Of a stretch of 64,000 nt of DNA, positions 20,034 to 31,590 are shown in pieces. Positions within the stretch are counted from its first letter, which is position 1, and every line of letters starts with the position of its first letter. The stretch lies in the NCBI RefSeq assembly GCF_025370935.1, contig NC_133497.1:9478599-9542598 (forward strand). Direction: 5' to 3'. Under the pieces are notes generated by a model. That model did not search any database, had not been told where the DNA came from, and saw only the letters and a list, made by a program, of their open reading frames with translations. This DNA comes from Choristoneura fumiferana. Taxonomy: Eukaryota; Arthropoda; Insecta; Lepidoptera; Tortricidae. A program made the translations under genes and the position numbers.

Positions 20034-21100
20034 AAAAGCGGGGAAATGTGAATTTCCACGATGACTTAAGCAGATTCTACTTATCTCTGCTGCGGTACAA
20101 TGGCTGGCAGCTCATCCTAAGTCCGCAGGAAATGATCTAACAAAACTGAATTGACAAGATTTCATTTTTTTAACACCTGTAAATTACTACAGGAATCGAA
20201 AGAGTTTTGCCTCCTGAACATGGGAAAATATTTATTATAATTTATTTCTCCATATAAAAAAATACAAAAAAATGTCTGAATATAATAATTTACCAACACT
20301 GCCACAGAATAGATATGTTTCCTTTGCCTTTTTCACCAGAAAAAGGAGCTGTCATAATTTTGACAACGTCTCTATGCAACGTCTACGTCAGATTTACGTG
20401 ATCTTTTTTTTAAGAGACTAGACAAAAGTAATGGATCTATTGTGTGGTAGTTTTGGAGTTATGCCCTTTTAGAATAAGCACATCTTAAATTTTTTTAAAT
20501 AAATTAATTAATAGTTCTAGCGAAATTTTAAAAATATCAGCGTTTTTCTCTTTCCAAACAGAATACAGAGAACGAATCAAATTATAGTCTTAGAAATATG
20601 AAATCTTGTCAATTAGGCCTATCAAACGTGACGAAACCTCAACCACGGAACCAAAAGCACAGAGGCGCGTCGCGCTTACCCAACAAGCTACGAATATAGC
20701 AACGCCCGAAATTCCTTGTAGAGCAAGTAGACATTGTTTTGACAGAAGCTAAGAGCGCGTCCAGATAATGGATCAGGGCTTATTGAATTAAGGGAATCGG
20801 TTTTTAAAATGCCGGAAAGATTTCGTTTTGTGGCAATCCGTATGACTCAGGTTAACACAGTATGAAGGTGGCTTTTTAGCATTATAGGCGAGTCTTTAAA
20901 AAACCGAGTCCCGTTTCCGTACTTTATCTATATCTATATCTGAATAGCTAGTGCTAGCAGAGCCCCTCTTCTGAGAAGTACGCTGTGTGAGGTCATTTCA
21001 GATGATTGCTGGCACACAAACAGACAGAAAATTACAATTAACATACTTTTTTATTGTAATAAATATACAATAGGAAAAGTTTTTATTAACTCTTTACGAG
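20034..21100. other. Intergenic stretch, nothing recognised
   Basis: AT-rich with no credible coding region. It matches copy B from about 54116 to 54960. Copy B carries an extra SINE tail at about 54322-54376 and a MITE at 55005-55272. Confidence 0.55.
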
Positions 21101-21230
21101 TATCCCACTAATATTACAAATGCGAAAGTTTGTTAGTCTGTTTGTTTGTTACTCCACTCCATCACATAGATGAATTCGGTATACAGAGTTTGAGTCCCGG
21201 GGAAGGACATAGGGTCACCAATCACGTCAC
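21101..21230 (+). repeat. Lepidopteran high-copy repeat ('ataaatgcgaaagtttgt' family)
   Basis: tcccactaatattacaaatg then gcgaaagtttgttagtctg and 'gagtcccggggaaggac'. Copy B: about 55357-55490, which retains 'caaccgctgaaccgattt' missing in A. Confidence 0.65.
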
Positions 21231-21269
21231 GACGGGGTCACCAATTTAGGGTAAGTTCTCTATTCAAGT

Positions 21270-21495
21270 CGGGAAACCCCCGACTAAGTCACTTCAAAGT
21301 TCAATATCTCAAAAACGGCTACACCGATTTTGATGAATCATGTCTAAGAACCATTGCTAGAAAACCTGATTTCATATAGAAAAAACCGCATACAAATCGG
21401 TCCGCCCGTTTAAGAGCTATGGTGCCACAGACAGAAACACATAGCTGTCAAACTTATAAAACTCCTCTTTTTGCGTCGGGGGCTAAAAAAAACCC
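21270..21495 (-). repeat. Lepidopteran high-copy repeat ('aaaaagaggggtgttata' family), minus strand
   Basis: Reverse orientation of 15238-15470: 'ccgcccgtttaagagctatg', 'gtgccacagacagaaac', 'ctctttttgcgtcggggg'. Copy B: about 55540-55755. Confidence 0.65.
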
Positions 21496-21799
21496 TATTT
21501 CGATGTGAACCGTTCAGATAAAGGGCGTTAACCCTTGGCTCGCGAAGAGTCCACTGTAATACAAGTTTACAATAACGTCGGTCACGCCATACGGGCTCGC
21601 CCATAAATTGTATAAGTAGGTCGACCGCACGTATTACTGTAGAGTACCTAGGATTTTGCATGCAACGAGTTTTTGTTATCCCGCAGCGGAAAGCTCATGG
21701 CAAAGGTGACTGAATATTTGCTTTGCCGCCACAAATTAGCTATATCAATAAACACTGCAAGGTCAGTTCCTACGATATAAGGACATTCAGAAAAGGTAC

Positions 21800-22009
21800 A
21801 TGGAAAGGTGTAATATTGATCCCTCTCGCTGGGAAGAGCAGGCAAGCCGTCGCTTTGTGAGGGACAAGGTGACTGAATTCGAGTTACAGGGGCGGTCCGA
21901 TCTGGACCTGAAACAAGATGCTATGAAGTCTAAGCCACCCACAGCCATCTTTTACCACTACGTTGACGGCGCACGTTTTGGCATAAAATTGGCTATTGCA
22001 GTCATTTAA
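21800..22009 (+). pseudogene. Short coding-like fragment, possibly a LINE C-terminal remnant
   Basis: A 69-residue frame (MERCNIDPSRWEEQASRR, then RDKVTEFELQGRSD). In copy B (56061-56285) it has five extra residues (EWKRF) from a 15-nt in-frame indel flanked by a short direct repeat, and otherwise stays open. The pattern of W..xA..R..W followed by a charged helix resembles the cysteine-poor tail after LINE reverse transcriptases, but this is a weak resemblance. Function unknown. Confidence 0.3.
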
Positions 22010-22652
22010 GGGCACATGAACGGGCGAACAACCTTAACCCTCTCGTCCAATAGTTTTAGCAACCCGAAATCGGCCAGAAGAGCTTAACCTCCGACACAAA
22101 AAGAGGGACGTTTAAGTCTGACGCCATCGTCTGTCTGTGTCATCATAACTCCCAAACGGATTATTCAATTTGAGTGCGGCTTTTTTATGTGAAAGCGAGT
22201 TTTCCTGCGGTGGTTCGCAGCTATGTTTAGTAAAAATTAGTAGAGCTGTTTTTGAGATATTGAAGTTTGAAGTGACATGTAATGATTGACGACAATGAGT
22301 GACAATTTGTCAAAATACTAAGATGTGCTCGGGTTGATACCACCCACTGCTCTGCTCGAGATGCCAGAGGTCAAACCCCATGGCAACCACGGTTTACTTT
22401 AAATACTATCCATCTTTAAATAGCCTGCAATAAAGCCGTTGTTGCTACGCGGCTGGGGCGGTGCGTGCGTCAAGTATCGATTGAGCCGGATTCAGTCTCA
22501 CTGGCGCCCAAACTGGGGCGGCTTCATTCATAAGACATAGCGATAGTCTCATGGCTCTGAGACGTGGTCCTTGACTGTTGACCTCTTGGAGAGATTCAGT
22601 CATACGAACTATGGAAGGACAGAGCTAGGGGAGATAGAGGTCAATCACAATC

Positions 22653-22815
22653 AGTCCTATATAAAAAAAAGCTACGCTTGGAATTTTTGCGCGATAGAAT
22701 CTGGAATACCTATAGTCACCGATATGGCTAGAACAATATTTAAGTTGAAGTGGCATAGGGCGGGCATAGCGCAAAGAACAGATAACCATAGATGGAAAAA
22801 AACTCGAATGGCGAG
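22653..22815 (+). pseudogene. RTE-like ORF C-terminal remnant
   Basis: Reads AIESGIPIVTDMARTIFKLK then WHRAGIAQRTDNHRWKK. This is the segment before the C-terminal tail in RTE proteins (compare KFKWQWAGHIARRTDNRWGR at 35200-35260 and the minus-strand copy at 38820-39123). Isolated, diverged and truncated on both sides. Copy B: about 56975-57115. Confidence 0.65.
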
Positions 22816-23264
22816 AGCATGTCAGCAATCATGACAGCTCTGTGGTGCCACCAAACGCCTGTTCAAAAATTAAATCGGACCGAGTTATTAGAAGCTTATA
22901 TAATGACTCACGAAAGTTTATTCAACTCTGTTCTATAAAACATCACACAAGTCCCCAAAGTAACATCGCGTAGTTTTTTTTATTTAATTTAATTTTGGTC
23001 ACGTGAGCGGAGCCCTTCTGCCGAACATTGAATAGAGTAGTGTTGCCAGGCGATAAAATTCGCGTTAACCTGTGTTGCGTGTGTTAGAATATTGATTGGC
23101 CCACGTTCAGTCAAAGTGGCGCCCAACATGGGGCCGGTTCCATTAACAAGATAACCAACCGTCCTTTTCAAAAATAAACCAAAGATACCAACATTCATTA
23201 CATTTTAAAGTATCTCGTTGATATGCAATTTCTTCTTGTTTTATCTATACCGTGATTTCAACTG

Positions 23265-24264
23265 GGTTACCTAATGATTCGCCGACTATTTTTTAGGCAG
23301 ATTATTGATTGGCAGACAACGTTTCGCCGAGTAACGGTACGCCGATGAATTTGTACGCAGATGTATTGTTTCGCAGACTAACTTTTCGTAACTCAACCTT
23401 CAGCAGACTATTTACTTGGCATATGAGTCAGTAAGCCGAACAACTATTTACAGAAATTCGTTTAGCCTATTAATCACTACACATTTTGCACATTTGGTCG
23501 AACAACCTTTCGCTTTTGTAACGGTTGAACTATTATTCAGTGCGCATATCAACTTTTCGCATCTTTTCGTTTCGCATGGGGACTGGTATTCAATACCGTG
23601 AATATGTGTGGATTACACTATGGCCTTATTAGCATTTTTACACGCCGTGTTGACCGCGCATTCTTTATGATTTTTTTATGTACCCTCACAACTTTCAAAC
23701 GAATAACGCAAGTAATAAACGTATTTTTGACCATCATTTGTATTTATTTTACATTGGAGTTTAAACAAACCAAGTCGCGATGCTAGCAGTTCGGTTCTGG
23801 CACTTCGCCGGCCGCTGCCGCGGCACGCTCGCTTCGCTCGCTCGGCTCGTGCGTTGTTGGTCGCAATTCTACCTAACACTCCTCCTCGCTAACGCTCGTC
23901 GTCGCACCTAACTTCATTTTGATAAAAGCTAGTATATTTATATAGTCAACTCAGTAAAATCCTACCTGTCGTTTGGCCGATTTTATCTTCGCAGATTACG
24001 AAACAAAAATCGACTGAACATTAAATCTACTTAACAATATGAATGCCATGTGATAACTCTGCTTATCGTGTCTCGACGAACAGTTGTTCGGTTAACTGAA
24101 ACAATTACGAAACATCGCTATTCTTCCTACCGACTACTCGGCGAAACGAATAATAGGCGTAACGAAATTATACCAAACGTTGCTCGGCCAAAAGAAAAAT
24201 CTGCCAACAGTTGTCTGCGAAACGAAAATCTGCGTAATGAAACTCGGCAAAACGACAGGTCACC
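23265..24264. mobile_element. 1000-bp element of degenerate short repeats, 9-bp TSD, A only
   Basis: Flanked by tttcaactg on both sides (23256-23264, 24265-24273); copy B has the single site at 58013-58021. Termini ggttacct and aggtcacc are short imperfect inverse repeats, extended as gattcgccg against cggcaaaac. Both arms consist of ~20-bp degenerate words such as 'tttcgccgagtaacg', 'tttgtacgcagatg' and 'gtctgcgaaacgaaaatc', left arm mainly in one orientation and right arm in the other. A 9-bp TSD is typical of Mutator-like elements. No transposase; a GC-rich stretch occurs at about 23800-23900. Confidence 0.75.
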
Positions 24265-24736
24265 TTTCAACTGATATGATTGGTTGGATTGCGCACGTCT
24301 CCGCTAAGCTCCGCTTTAATAAAAGTGCACCTTTATATTCCATTCCAACTCAATCCCAAAACAATTACTTAACCCGACTCATAAATTTTAACCGTACTGG
24401 TCGGTAATTTGAATTTTCAAACTTTTAATGGAGAGTCAAGCTTGTATCATTAAATTGTAATCGACGTCCCTGATGGAGGCAGTTTATTGACTAACAGTGC
24501 ACACTTTCTGGCCGCGCGCCAGGACGTCAGGTCAGACTCTAGTAATCCATTTGTCTGGGTAGCTTTTAGTGTCTATATGTGTGTATGTTTGTTTAGTGAT
24601 ATATTTACATCCTGGCCATTGACATTGCCGGCGTTAGAGGTGTTTGACAGAACGTGCACGGAAGAGCACAACATAAGCTTTTATTTAACTCGCTAAATAT
24701 GGGCTAAATAAATAGGACAATCACAGCAAAAGCTTC

Positions 24737-24873
24737 TACAGTCAAGTGCAAAAATAAGTATCTATTCGTACCACTCAAAAATATGTTACTACCGCCTTAT
24801 TGCCTAGGAACAAGAGTCTGTGGTACATATTTTTGAAACTTTGAATAAGTACATACTTTAACACTTGAGTGTA
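24737..24873. mobile_element. TIR MITE, 'tacagtNNagtgcaaaaata' family
   Basis: Left tacagtcaagtgcaaaaata against right tactttaacacttgagtgta. The word 'caaaaatatgttac' and its inverse lie inside, as in 19639-19774. In copy B (about 58468-58596) the left terminus is lost. Confidence 0.72.
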
Positions 24874-25335
24874 CAGTAAAAGTTTTTTCTACATAAAATA
24901 AAATAGTTTTATTGTACATTCGAACTATTTGATTCCTGACCCACCGTAGAACGTTCTCACAGTAAGTGTCATGATAAATTCCCTTGTCTAGCAAAGGATG
25001 GAATGTCAATATGACTTTTCCTACGAAAATCTTCCACAGTGGGTCACGATTTCACGATCCGGTACTTGCACTATTACTTATTCTGTGATTCGGTTGGTAC
25101 GAGTGTACTTTTAAGCGACAAAGATACTTAGGCTACAATTCAAAAAGAATCTGACATTTTGTTTAACTACACGTCTGGTCCTGCTCCGCTTACTCAACTA
25201 ACTAATTTGTTAATAGTGGAAACTGTTGTAGCTACTGTAATATTTTTATGTGTTTTATACTTTGTATTATTTCAAGCTGTTTGTTTTCCTAAAATAAATA
25301 AACTAATTATGATATATACGAAAGTTTATATGTTG

Positions 25336-25505
25336 TACCATCAGCCAAATATATGGTCTACCACCCTAAAGTTGATAATCGCTTGCATGTCATAAAATAA
25401 TAATGTCAATAGACGTGTCTGTCAACTTGAAAGTTCGACTTTAGCGACATTCATTTGATAGGAACTTGTTCAAAAATTGATAGACCACTTATTTGGCTGA
25501 TGGTA
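25336..25505. mobile_element. TIR MITE, 'taccatcagccaaata' family
   Basis: taccatcagccaaatatatg at the left and cttatttggctgatggta at the right. 170 bp and closely similar to 19464-19640 across the interior ('gtcaacttgaaagttcgac'). Copy B: 59072-59242. Confidence 0.8.
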
Positions 25506-25555
25506 CATATGTAGTTAGTAACTCCTTCACGCTAAACACTAAACTAACCTAACCA

Positions 25556-25795
25556 ACAAAAAGTTGGAAAACCCCCGACTATGTCACTTCAATGTTCAAT
25601 ATCTTAAAAACAGATAAACCGATTTTGACGAAACATGTCTAAGAACCATCGCTAGAAACCCTGATTAGAAATAAAAAAAAAACACATTCAAATCGGTCCA
25701 CCCGTTTAAAAGCTACGGCGCCACAGACACACATAGCGGTTTAACTTATAACACCCCTCTTTTTGCGTCGGGGGTTACAAACGGCTCGACAAATG
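25556..25795 (-). repeat. Lepidopteran high-copy repeat ('aaaaagaggggtgttata' family), minus strand
   Basis: 'acatgtctaagaaccatcgc', 'tcggtccacccgtttaaaag', 'acacccctctttttgcgtcg'. Copy B: about 59295-59520. Confidence 0.7.
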
Positions 25796-26279
25796 AGGAT
25801 GAAACTTATCAGCATCTTAAAAAACGATCGCTAGTATTAGAGCCGTGAAATTTGGCAAGAGTGTTTTTTATACAACGTTATTGAGATCGACGATGTAACT
25901 TTTGGGAAATCTCGGAATTCTCGGAGCTGAGGGTATTGGCTAATAAAATATACTTAAAGAATAATTGAAAAAAAAAAAAAAAAAACGATCTTTTCTCCTC
26001 TAACTTGAACCAACAAGGCGAAGAACAAAGGATTCTAAGCGATGGATTTATCGCCTTATTTACCTTAACAATATTTTATCAGGTGAGAATTTTCCACAAA
26101 GTATTAATCACTTGAGTTACAACAATTGGAATCAATTTAATCGCTTAAAATATATTCTTTAGTACTTAATTCCAAGAGGTTAACTTGCGATGGTTTTCTA
26201 CAGAGAAATTGAATAGGGAATATATGTCATGACCCAGATATTTTCTCCCAGATATTTAACGTGATATAGAAATGGAAAA

Positions 26280-26920
26280 AACCGGCCAAGAGCGTGTCGG
26301 ACACGTCCGAAATAGGGTTCCGTGGCCATTACGAAAAAAATAGGTAATATTTTTCTAAGGATTTCGTATTTTGTACGGAATATTCCAAGTTTAGTTATAT
26401 TTTATACCTTAGGCTGCTATTTACTCTTAAACTACTAATAATTCTCATGAAAACAACCGTTATAGTTTCCCTTGTAAGTTTGATATACTTACTATACCAT
26501 CCTGAATTTTTTCAAATTTTTCCACCCACCGGTTTAGATTCCACCGCTCGATTTTAATGAAAATTTGCACTTTAAAGTTTAATATTTTGCAAACGAATCA
26601 CTGAATCGAAAATAGCTTTCGCAACCCCCTAATGGTTTTAAAAGACCTATCCAACGATACCCCATACTACAAGGTGGGATGAGAAAAAAAATCACCCCCA
26701 CTTTACGTCTATGGGAGGCAGGTACTCTACAAAAAAAAAATCTTGAATTTTTTATTGTACCATTTTGTCGGCATAGTTTACAAATATAGTCGTGCAAAAT
26801 TACAGCTTTCTAGCATTGATAGTCCCTGAGCAAAGCCGCGGACGGACAGACAGGCAGACAGACATGGCGAAACTATAAGGGTTCCGTTTTTGCCATTTTG
26901 GCTACGGAACCCTAATGAAA
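26280..26920. repeat. Lepidopteran interspersed repeat ('gggttccgt...acggaaccct' family)
   Basis: Starts accggccaagagcgtgtcgg and 'gaaatagggttccgtggcc', and ends 'agggttccgtttttgcc', 'attttggctacggaaccc'. A shorter piece is at about 17430-17471. Non-coding; the gca(gaca)n run at 26848-26865 differs in length in copy B (60003-60645). Confidence 0.65.
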
Positions 26921-27801
26921 CGAATGCCGTAAAAATCATGATTATCTGTTTGAAAAATAAGGAAGATACAAGCGAACGATGGCATTCCATCTCGTTCTAG
27001 AAAAAAAAAAAACATGGACTTTCTATGGTCGTCGTGTTGTATGATGTAATCAGAAGTTTATTGATTGATTTTTATTAGTCGTTGTTGTAGCGGCAATAGA
27101 CATAACCATTATGTGCAAAATTTCAGCTGTCTATCTATTACGCTTTTCGAGATACCAACCAACCATACAACCTTGTGACAGACAGACAGAGGAACAACGA
27201 AGCGAGCGAAAAAAAGTGATGAAAGACAACCTAAAAACGGTCATTCGAAATTAGTACTACTTCTTCTTCTTCTCTTTTAAAATATGGCTTTTCTGTCCTA
27301 ATTCATAGGACAATTTCGCCAGTGTCAAAGTAAACTCTCTTTAAAAGGGACGTTGTACGGTAATTGTAGTTTTTGTAACTTGATAGTAAAATTCCAGAAA
27401 CCACGTGGACACAACTTGCGCATTATAAAATGTCAGACACGAGAGAAATATAGAATTTTGTGATCACTGTTCACTGTTAAGGTAAATCGCCGCATAAAAC
27501 ACTATCAAAATTATACTTCAACTAGGCAAAGAAACAGAAATAGCAAAATTAGATATTGTCTACATCCGCTATGTTCGAATGCTACAAATCGAATCCGAAA
27601 TTAGTACTAATTGTTGTTGATAATGATCAAGCAATTTACGTCAAAAATGTGACAGTTACAGAGAGAGTAGTGCCCTCGTAGAATTTCTTGTTTGCTATCA
27701 TTGAATACTTGTAAACAAAGAATAACCCTTATTTGGGTCAGCGCGCAATTCCACAAGTAGAGAGACAAAGGACAGGGACGCCCAGGGCGTCAAATTCCAG
27801 A

Positions 27802-27930
27802 GGGGCTACTATGAAACTCGCAAATCGAAGCTCGTATCGCACCGTCCCTTTCACTCGCGTATTAAATAACATAAGCGGCAGCGGGACGGCAACATACGAA
27901 GTTCGAGTTTTGCACTTCGTGGTGTAGGGC
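27802..27930. mobile_element. Hairpin MITE ('gggctac...' family)
   Basis: ggggctactatgaaactcgc on the left and the partly inverse ttcgagttttgcacttcg on the right, with 'ccgtccctttcactcgcg' and 'cagcgggacggcaac' between. Copy B: about 61548-61677. Confidence 0.65.
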
Positions 27931-28028
27931 CAGTATCGACCGTTCCGTTTTGGTCCCTTATGAAGGTCCAAGGTCACTCAAAGGGAAAACAAAAAGACAT
28001 ACTAAATCTTCTCTGCCGCCTTTATATG

Positions 28029-28323
28029 CAGCGTGTATTTTTTGATACTACCTCAAACTGTAACCAGACGAAGATTTAAGTGCTATTGTTAATTTAAAAT
28101 TAACTACCAGAGCGTAATTAATTTTTGAAATATTTTCGAGCAGAGCAATGTAATGCGTACAATAATTTGATACGAGAGAAACGTTCTGTGACAGCTGTCA
28201 CGGCAACAAAGTGTAAAGAAAATAATAAGTTTTTTTTTTTTTACTAAAACATAATAAAATGTGATTATTAGCGCCTTTACTAACTACCCTTAATGTTTGA
28301 GGTAGTATCAAAAATACACGCTG
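28029..28323. mobile_element. TIR MITE (cagcgtgtatttt ends)
   Basis: The 29-bp inverted repeats run from cagcgtgtattttttgatac to gtatcaaaaatacacgctg. Flanked by tatatg on both sides (28023-28028, 28324-28329). 295 bp with no coding. Copy B: 61774-62078, which has a longer T-run and small indels. Confidence 0.82.
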
Positions 28324-28448
28324 TATATGCGCCCCGTGCTGTGCACAGGTTTTCTCTTTTTTTTTCACTTATTTTCTCAAAAAAATGGAACACATTTTTT
28401 TATATCAGTGAATGACACATTGCACCTTGCTCCTCCGCTCTACTTAGG

Positions 28449-28720
28449 GGAGATTCAAATCGAAAATACATACTGAAACATAGATACACAGAAAAACCAG
28501 AAAGAGACCAGCGCTGGGAATCAAACCCAGGTCCTCAGCATTCCGTGCTGCGTGCTATACCGCTACACCACCACTGGACAGGAGTACAGACACAAACTCC
28601 TATGCACCACAAATTTCAGCTTGTTTGTTTCTTATTTAGTCACTTAAGCAGCGACACTAGCGACATCTATGCTTTAGCCCTCATCGAGAAACTTTCAGCA
28701 CCCCAAGAGATTCAAGCTAA
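28449..28720 (-). mobile_element. SINE with tRNA-like module, most complete single unit
   Basis: On the minus strand in order: head 'gaaagtttctcgatgaggg', 'gtgtcgctgcttaagtgac', 'aagaaacaaacaagctg'; tRNA-like unit (28506-28579; A-box-like ggtgtagcggtatagcacg, B box ggtttgattcc); then 'tctctttctggtttttctg' and 'cagtatgtattttcgattt'. It shows the full order head-module-tail that the palindromic A-only insertion duplicates. Copy B: about 62205-62482 (module 62261-62334). Confidence 0.75.
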
Positions 28721-29178
28721 AAGGTTGTAATTTTTAGTTCATCGAATTGGGATAAGTACATGTATTTTATCTAATAATAATTTTCCAAATGTACCTACTC
28801 TTGGAAAACATCCTCCCCAAAAAGTATTTAGCAAACACGTTCCCCCATGTCCTCGGTATACTCGTAAATAATAAATACCCCTGAAACTGGAAGTAGGAAA
28901 AAATCCACTTCCCTATACCTAAGCAAGTATTTTTGTTGCGTATTGCCACTGCATCTTAACACTTGAGCCATGGTGACAAGGTTTAGTTTTAAGTCGCGAA
29001 GCTGCCAGAGTTATTTGGTATTCTGTTCCCGTAGAAGCAAGGGTGTCTCAAGTAGTTACGAAGGTTCTCGTGCTATTAGATTTGTATGGAATTAAATTAA
29101 TCTCCAAGTCGACCGAGCTTCATACTTCTCATTTGCTTTTTTTTTTAACATGAAGCTACAGTAAGACTCACTAATCCC

Positions 29179-29393
29179 ACTATATATGTAGTATTATTAA
29201 TGCGAAAGTTTGTAAGTCTGTTTGTTTGTTACCTCATCACATGGAAACCGCTGAACCTATTTAGATTAAATTCCGTACACAGAGTACACAGTTTGATTCC
29301 GGGAGAAGCACATAGGTTTCATCCTGGAAATTGTATAGTTCTGGTGGTATAGCGATGAATTCTACGCGGACAGAGTCGCGGGCAACAGGCTAG
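29179..29393 (+). repeat. Lepidopteran high-copy repeat ('aatgcgaaagtttgt' family), full length
   Basis: From tattattaatgcgaaagttt through 'aaaccgctgaacctattt' to 'cggacagagtcgcgggcaac' and aggctag, the usual end of this family. Copy B: about 62904-63132, with an expanded (gttt)n tract. Confidence 0.7.
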
Positions 29394-29894
29394 GAGCAAA
29401 ATGAAACAGGCAACTCACGTCTTTAATCAAGTTTTATTTCACTACGCTTTTTTCCTTTCATGCCTAGCTCAAAGCTAAAGGCAACTCCCGTGACAAGTGG
29501 TTTACATGCCTTGTTCACACCAGCCTACAGAACAATACAGATAACAAAAGAAACCGTTACGAATTCACCAATCGGCTCACAGCTGTCAAAAACGCCGCCT
29601 ACGCACTATTATGTACTATCAAAGCTTAATAATGCCGTGTGCACACTAAGTCTTATTTTACAACTCGTCGTCCACATTTACCGCACAAACATCACGCCTG
29701 CTGTATTCCCAAATTTAGCAATTTTAGGTTTTAAGCTCGACAAAAACGGTACAATAGTGACAGGTCGCTAGCCTGTCGCCTACGGTATACCTTAACCTAT
29801 ATCCTCAGTCGCCTCTTACGACGTCCACGAAAGAAATGGAGAGGTGTCTAACCCGTCACCAAACAGGACACATTTACCAGACGCGTCCAAATAA

Positions 29895-30350
29895 GGGGGC
29901 ATCCATTAATTACGTGAGGTCTTCAAGGGGGGAGGGGGTCAAGTAAAATCTTTACAAATCTCACTTGGGGAGAGGGGGGTTTTCACAAATATCACGTAAA
30001 TTTTTTTTCAACAGAAAACCGTGTAAAATTGCTTGAAAGTAAAGTTAAATTAAAGTAAAAAAAAATCTAGAATAAAAATATGGCGAAATTTAACACAATA
30101 GTTGTTGTCACAGTGATTTTAAACTACCTACGGCAATATTCTCAAATCACAAGTCGTAAATAAAATTAATAGAACGAATTATTTTTTGTATTTTTTTTAA
30201 ATCCGACGGGTTTACAGCCAACACATTTCAAAAAATCTCACGTGAGATTTGAGGAGGGGGAAGTTAAGGAAAATCTTACGAAATCTCACCAGGGAGGGCG
30301 GGGAGTCAAAAAATCCTAAAAATATCTCACGTAATTTATGGACGCCCCCC
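29895..30350. mobile_element. TIR MITE (gggggcatccattaattacg ends)
   Basis: Left gggggcatccattaattacg and right cgtaatttatggacgcccc are inverse repeats, followed inside by G-rich words (aggggggaggggg, ggagaggggg) and ctcacgt/acgtgag palindromes. About 456 bp. Copy B begins at 63657 and is cut by the window end. Confidence 0.75.
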
Positions 30351-31002
30351 AAGTATGTTGACGAGTTAGCACTAATCGAAATAAGGCTGTTGACGAGTTG
30401 GTACTGTGGCCCACGTAATAAAGCGGACAAGATAAGGAAGTGACGATAGTAGGAATGTTGGCGAATTAGAAGAGTAGACTATATGACAATGAGTACGATT
30501 TATGAAAGTGACGAAATGGGACTGTGGACGAGGTCATCCTGAGCCGTTTCTGAGACGTAATATGATATACCTTCCTCCGCCTAACTTTGCCTAAAAGTTC
30601 ATTGCCACGACTAGTACCACAAAAACTATAAATAATAATTCCAATAATTGAATAGGCACTATACCGTTAGGCGATTCGAACACAATCCGGGAGTAACGTA
30701 AAGACGTCACATAAAAAATGTATCTCAAAAATGCGTCAAAACTGAGTATTAAATAATTAACTTTTAGGCAGATTTATATGACGCGTGGTATATATGACAT
30801 TACATTTCAATGCAACGTTTTCAGCATGGCTAAAACCCGGTGGCAATCGAGTTGTTACAATCGCCACTGTGCACTCGTCTTAACCCGCGGCGTGCCTCGC
30901 GTGCACTGACCCCATCGACCGCCATCATAATTGCCGCAATCGCCGTGATTTCGTTCGGCTCTGTTTTATAAATTGCTTTATCAGAATAGCATGAACGTTT
31001 TA

Positions 31003-31137
31003 CTACAGTACAATACAAAGACTCTTTATGGTACACCAGAAATAGTAAGCGATACAGAAAACAGATGCACAGAGAAACAATTACAAGGTAATCAATAGGC
31101 GGCCTTATCGCTTAAGAGCGATCTCTTCCAGGCAACC
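31003..31137 (-). mobile_element. SINE/LINE tail with 'aataaagagtctttgt' type 3' end
   Basis: On the minus strand: 'aggttgcctggaagagatcg', 'ctcttaagcgataaggccgc', 'ctgttttctgtatcgc', 'cataaagagtctttgtattg'. A widespread lepidopteran sequence; exact family not assigned. Confidence 0.65.
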
Positions 31138-31410
31138 TTTTTTACAATAAATCATCATAAAGCTAATAATTACAAGATGACAGATTAAGCATAAATTTAA
31201 ATAGTGACAAAGATTTTGCGCGTCGTAAGTCAATCGGTAAGGAGTTTCACAACCGAATTATTGCTAGCCCAACGTACACTTCACCGAAAACTAACCGCAC
31301 GTTTAGCGAAACAAAGCAGAGTAGCCAATAAGGTACCCCACTAATAACAATAATTTACTTATTGAGCACATAACCTATATTTTAAAACAATCAATAGATA
31401 TGTTATCTAA

Positions 31411-31590
31411 TGTTATAAATGCGAAAGTATGTATGCCTATCTGATACCTCTTTACTAATAAACAGCTGAACTGATTTAAATGAAATGGTGCGAAGATTGT
31501 TCAATACGCCGGGGAACATAGAATAGATATTATCCCGAAAAATTGCAAAGTTTCCGTAGTTCTCACAGGATAGCTATATACTACAAGCTT
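31411..31590 (+). repeat. Lepidopteran high-copy repeat ('ataaatgcgaaag' family), diverged
   Basis: taatgttataaatgcgaaag, then 'aaacagctgaactgattt', 'gccggggaacatagaatag' and 'attatcccgaaaaattgc'. Same order of blocks as the other family members. Confidence 0.6.

Larger units (their letters stand above)
1..30243. other. Copy A of a ~30-kb block present twice in the window
   Basis: This segment aligns in the same orientation with 35409-64000. The first bases (cctaataacgcgaatgcg) recur at 35409, and base 30243 matches the last base of the window. The offset drifts between about 33.0 and 35.3 kb because each copy carries private insertions. Outside those the copies differ by scattered substitutions and small indels. 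Both ends of the homology are cut by the window, so the full unit is longer. No intact host gene is visible in it. Most likely this is one haplotype of a locus whose other haplotype is copy B; a recent tandem duplication is the alternative. Confidence 0.9.

Noticed and set aside
19804..20064. 86-residue frame ending in a run of aspartates
   Set aside because: It is the (gat)n tail of a non-LTR retrotransposon read in frame.
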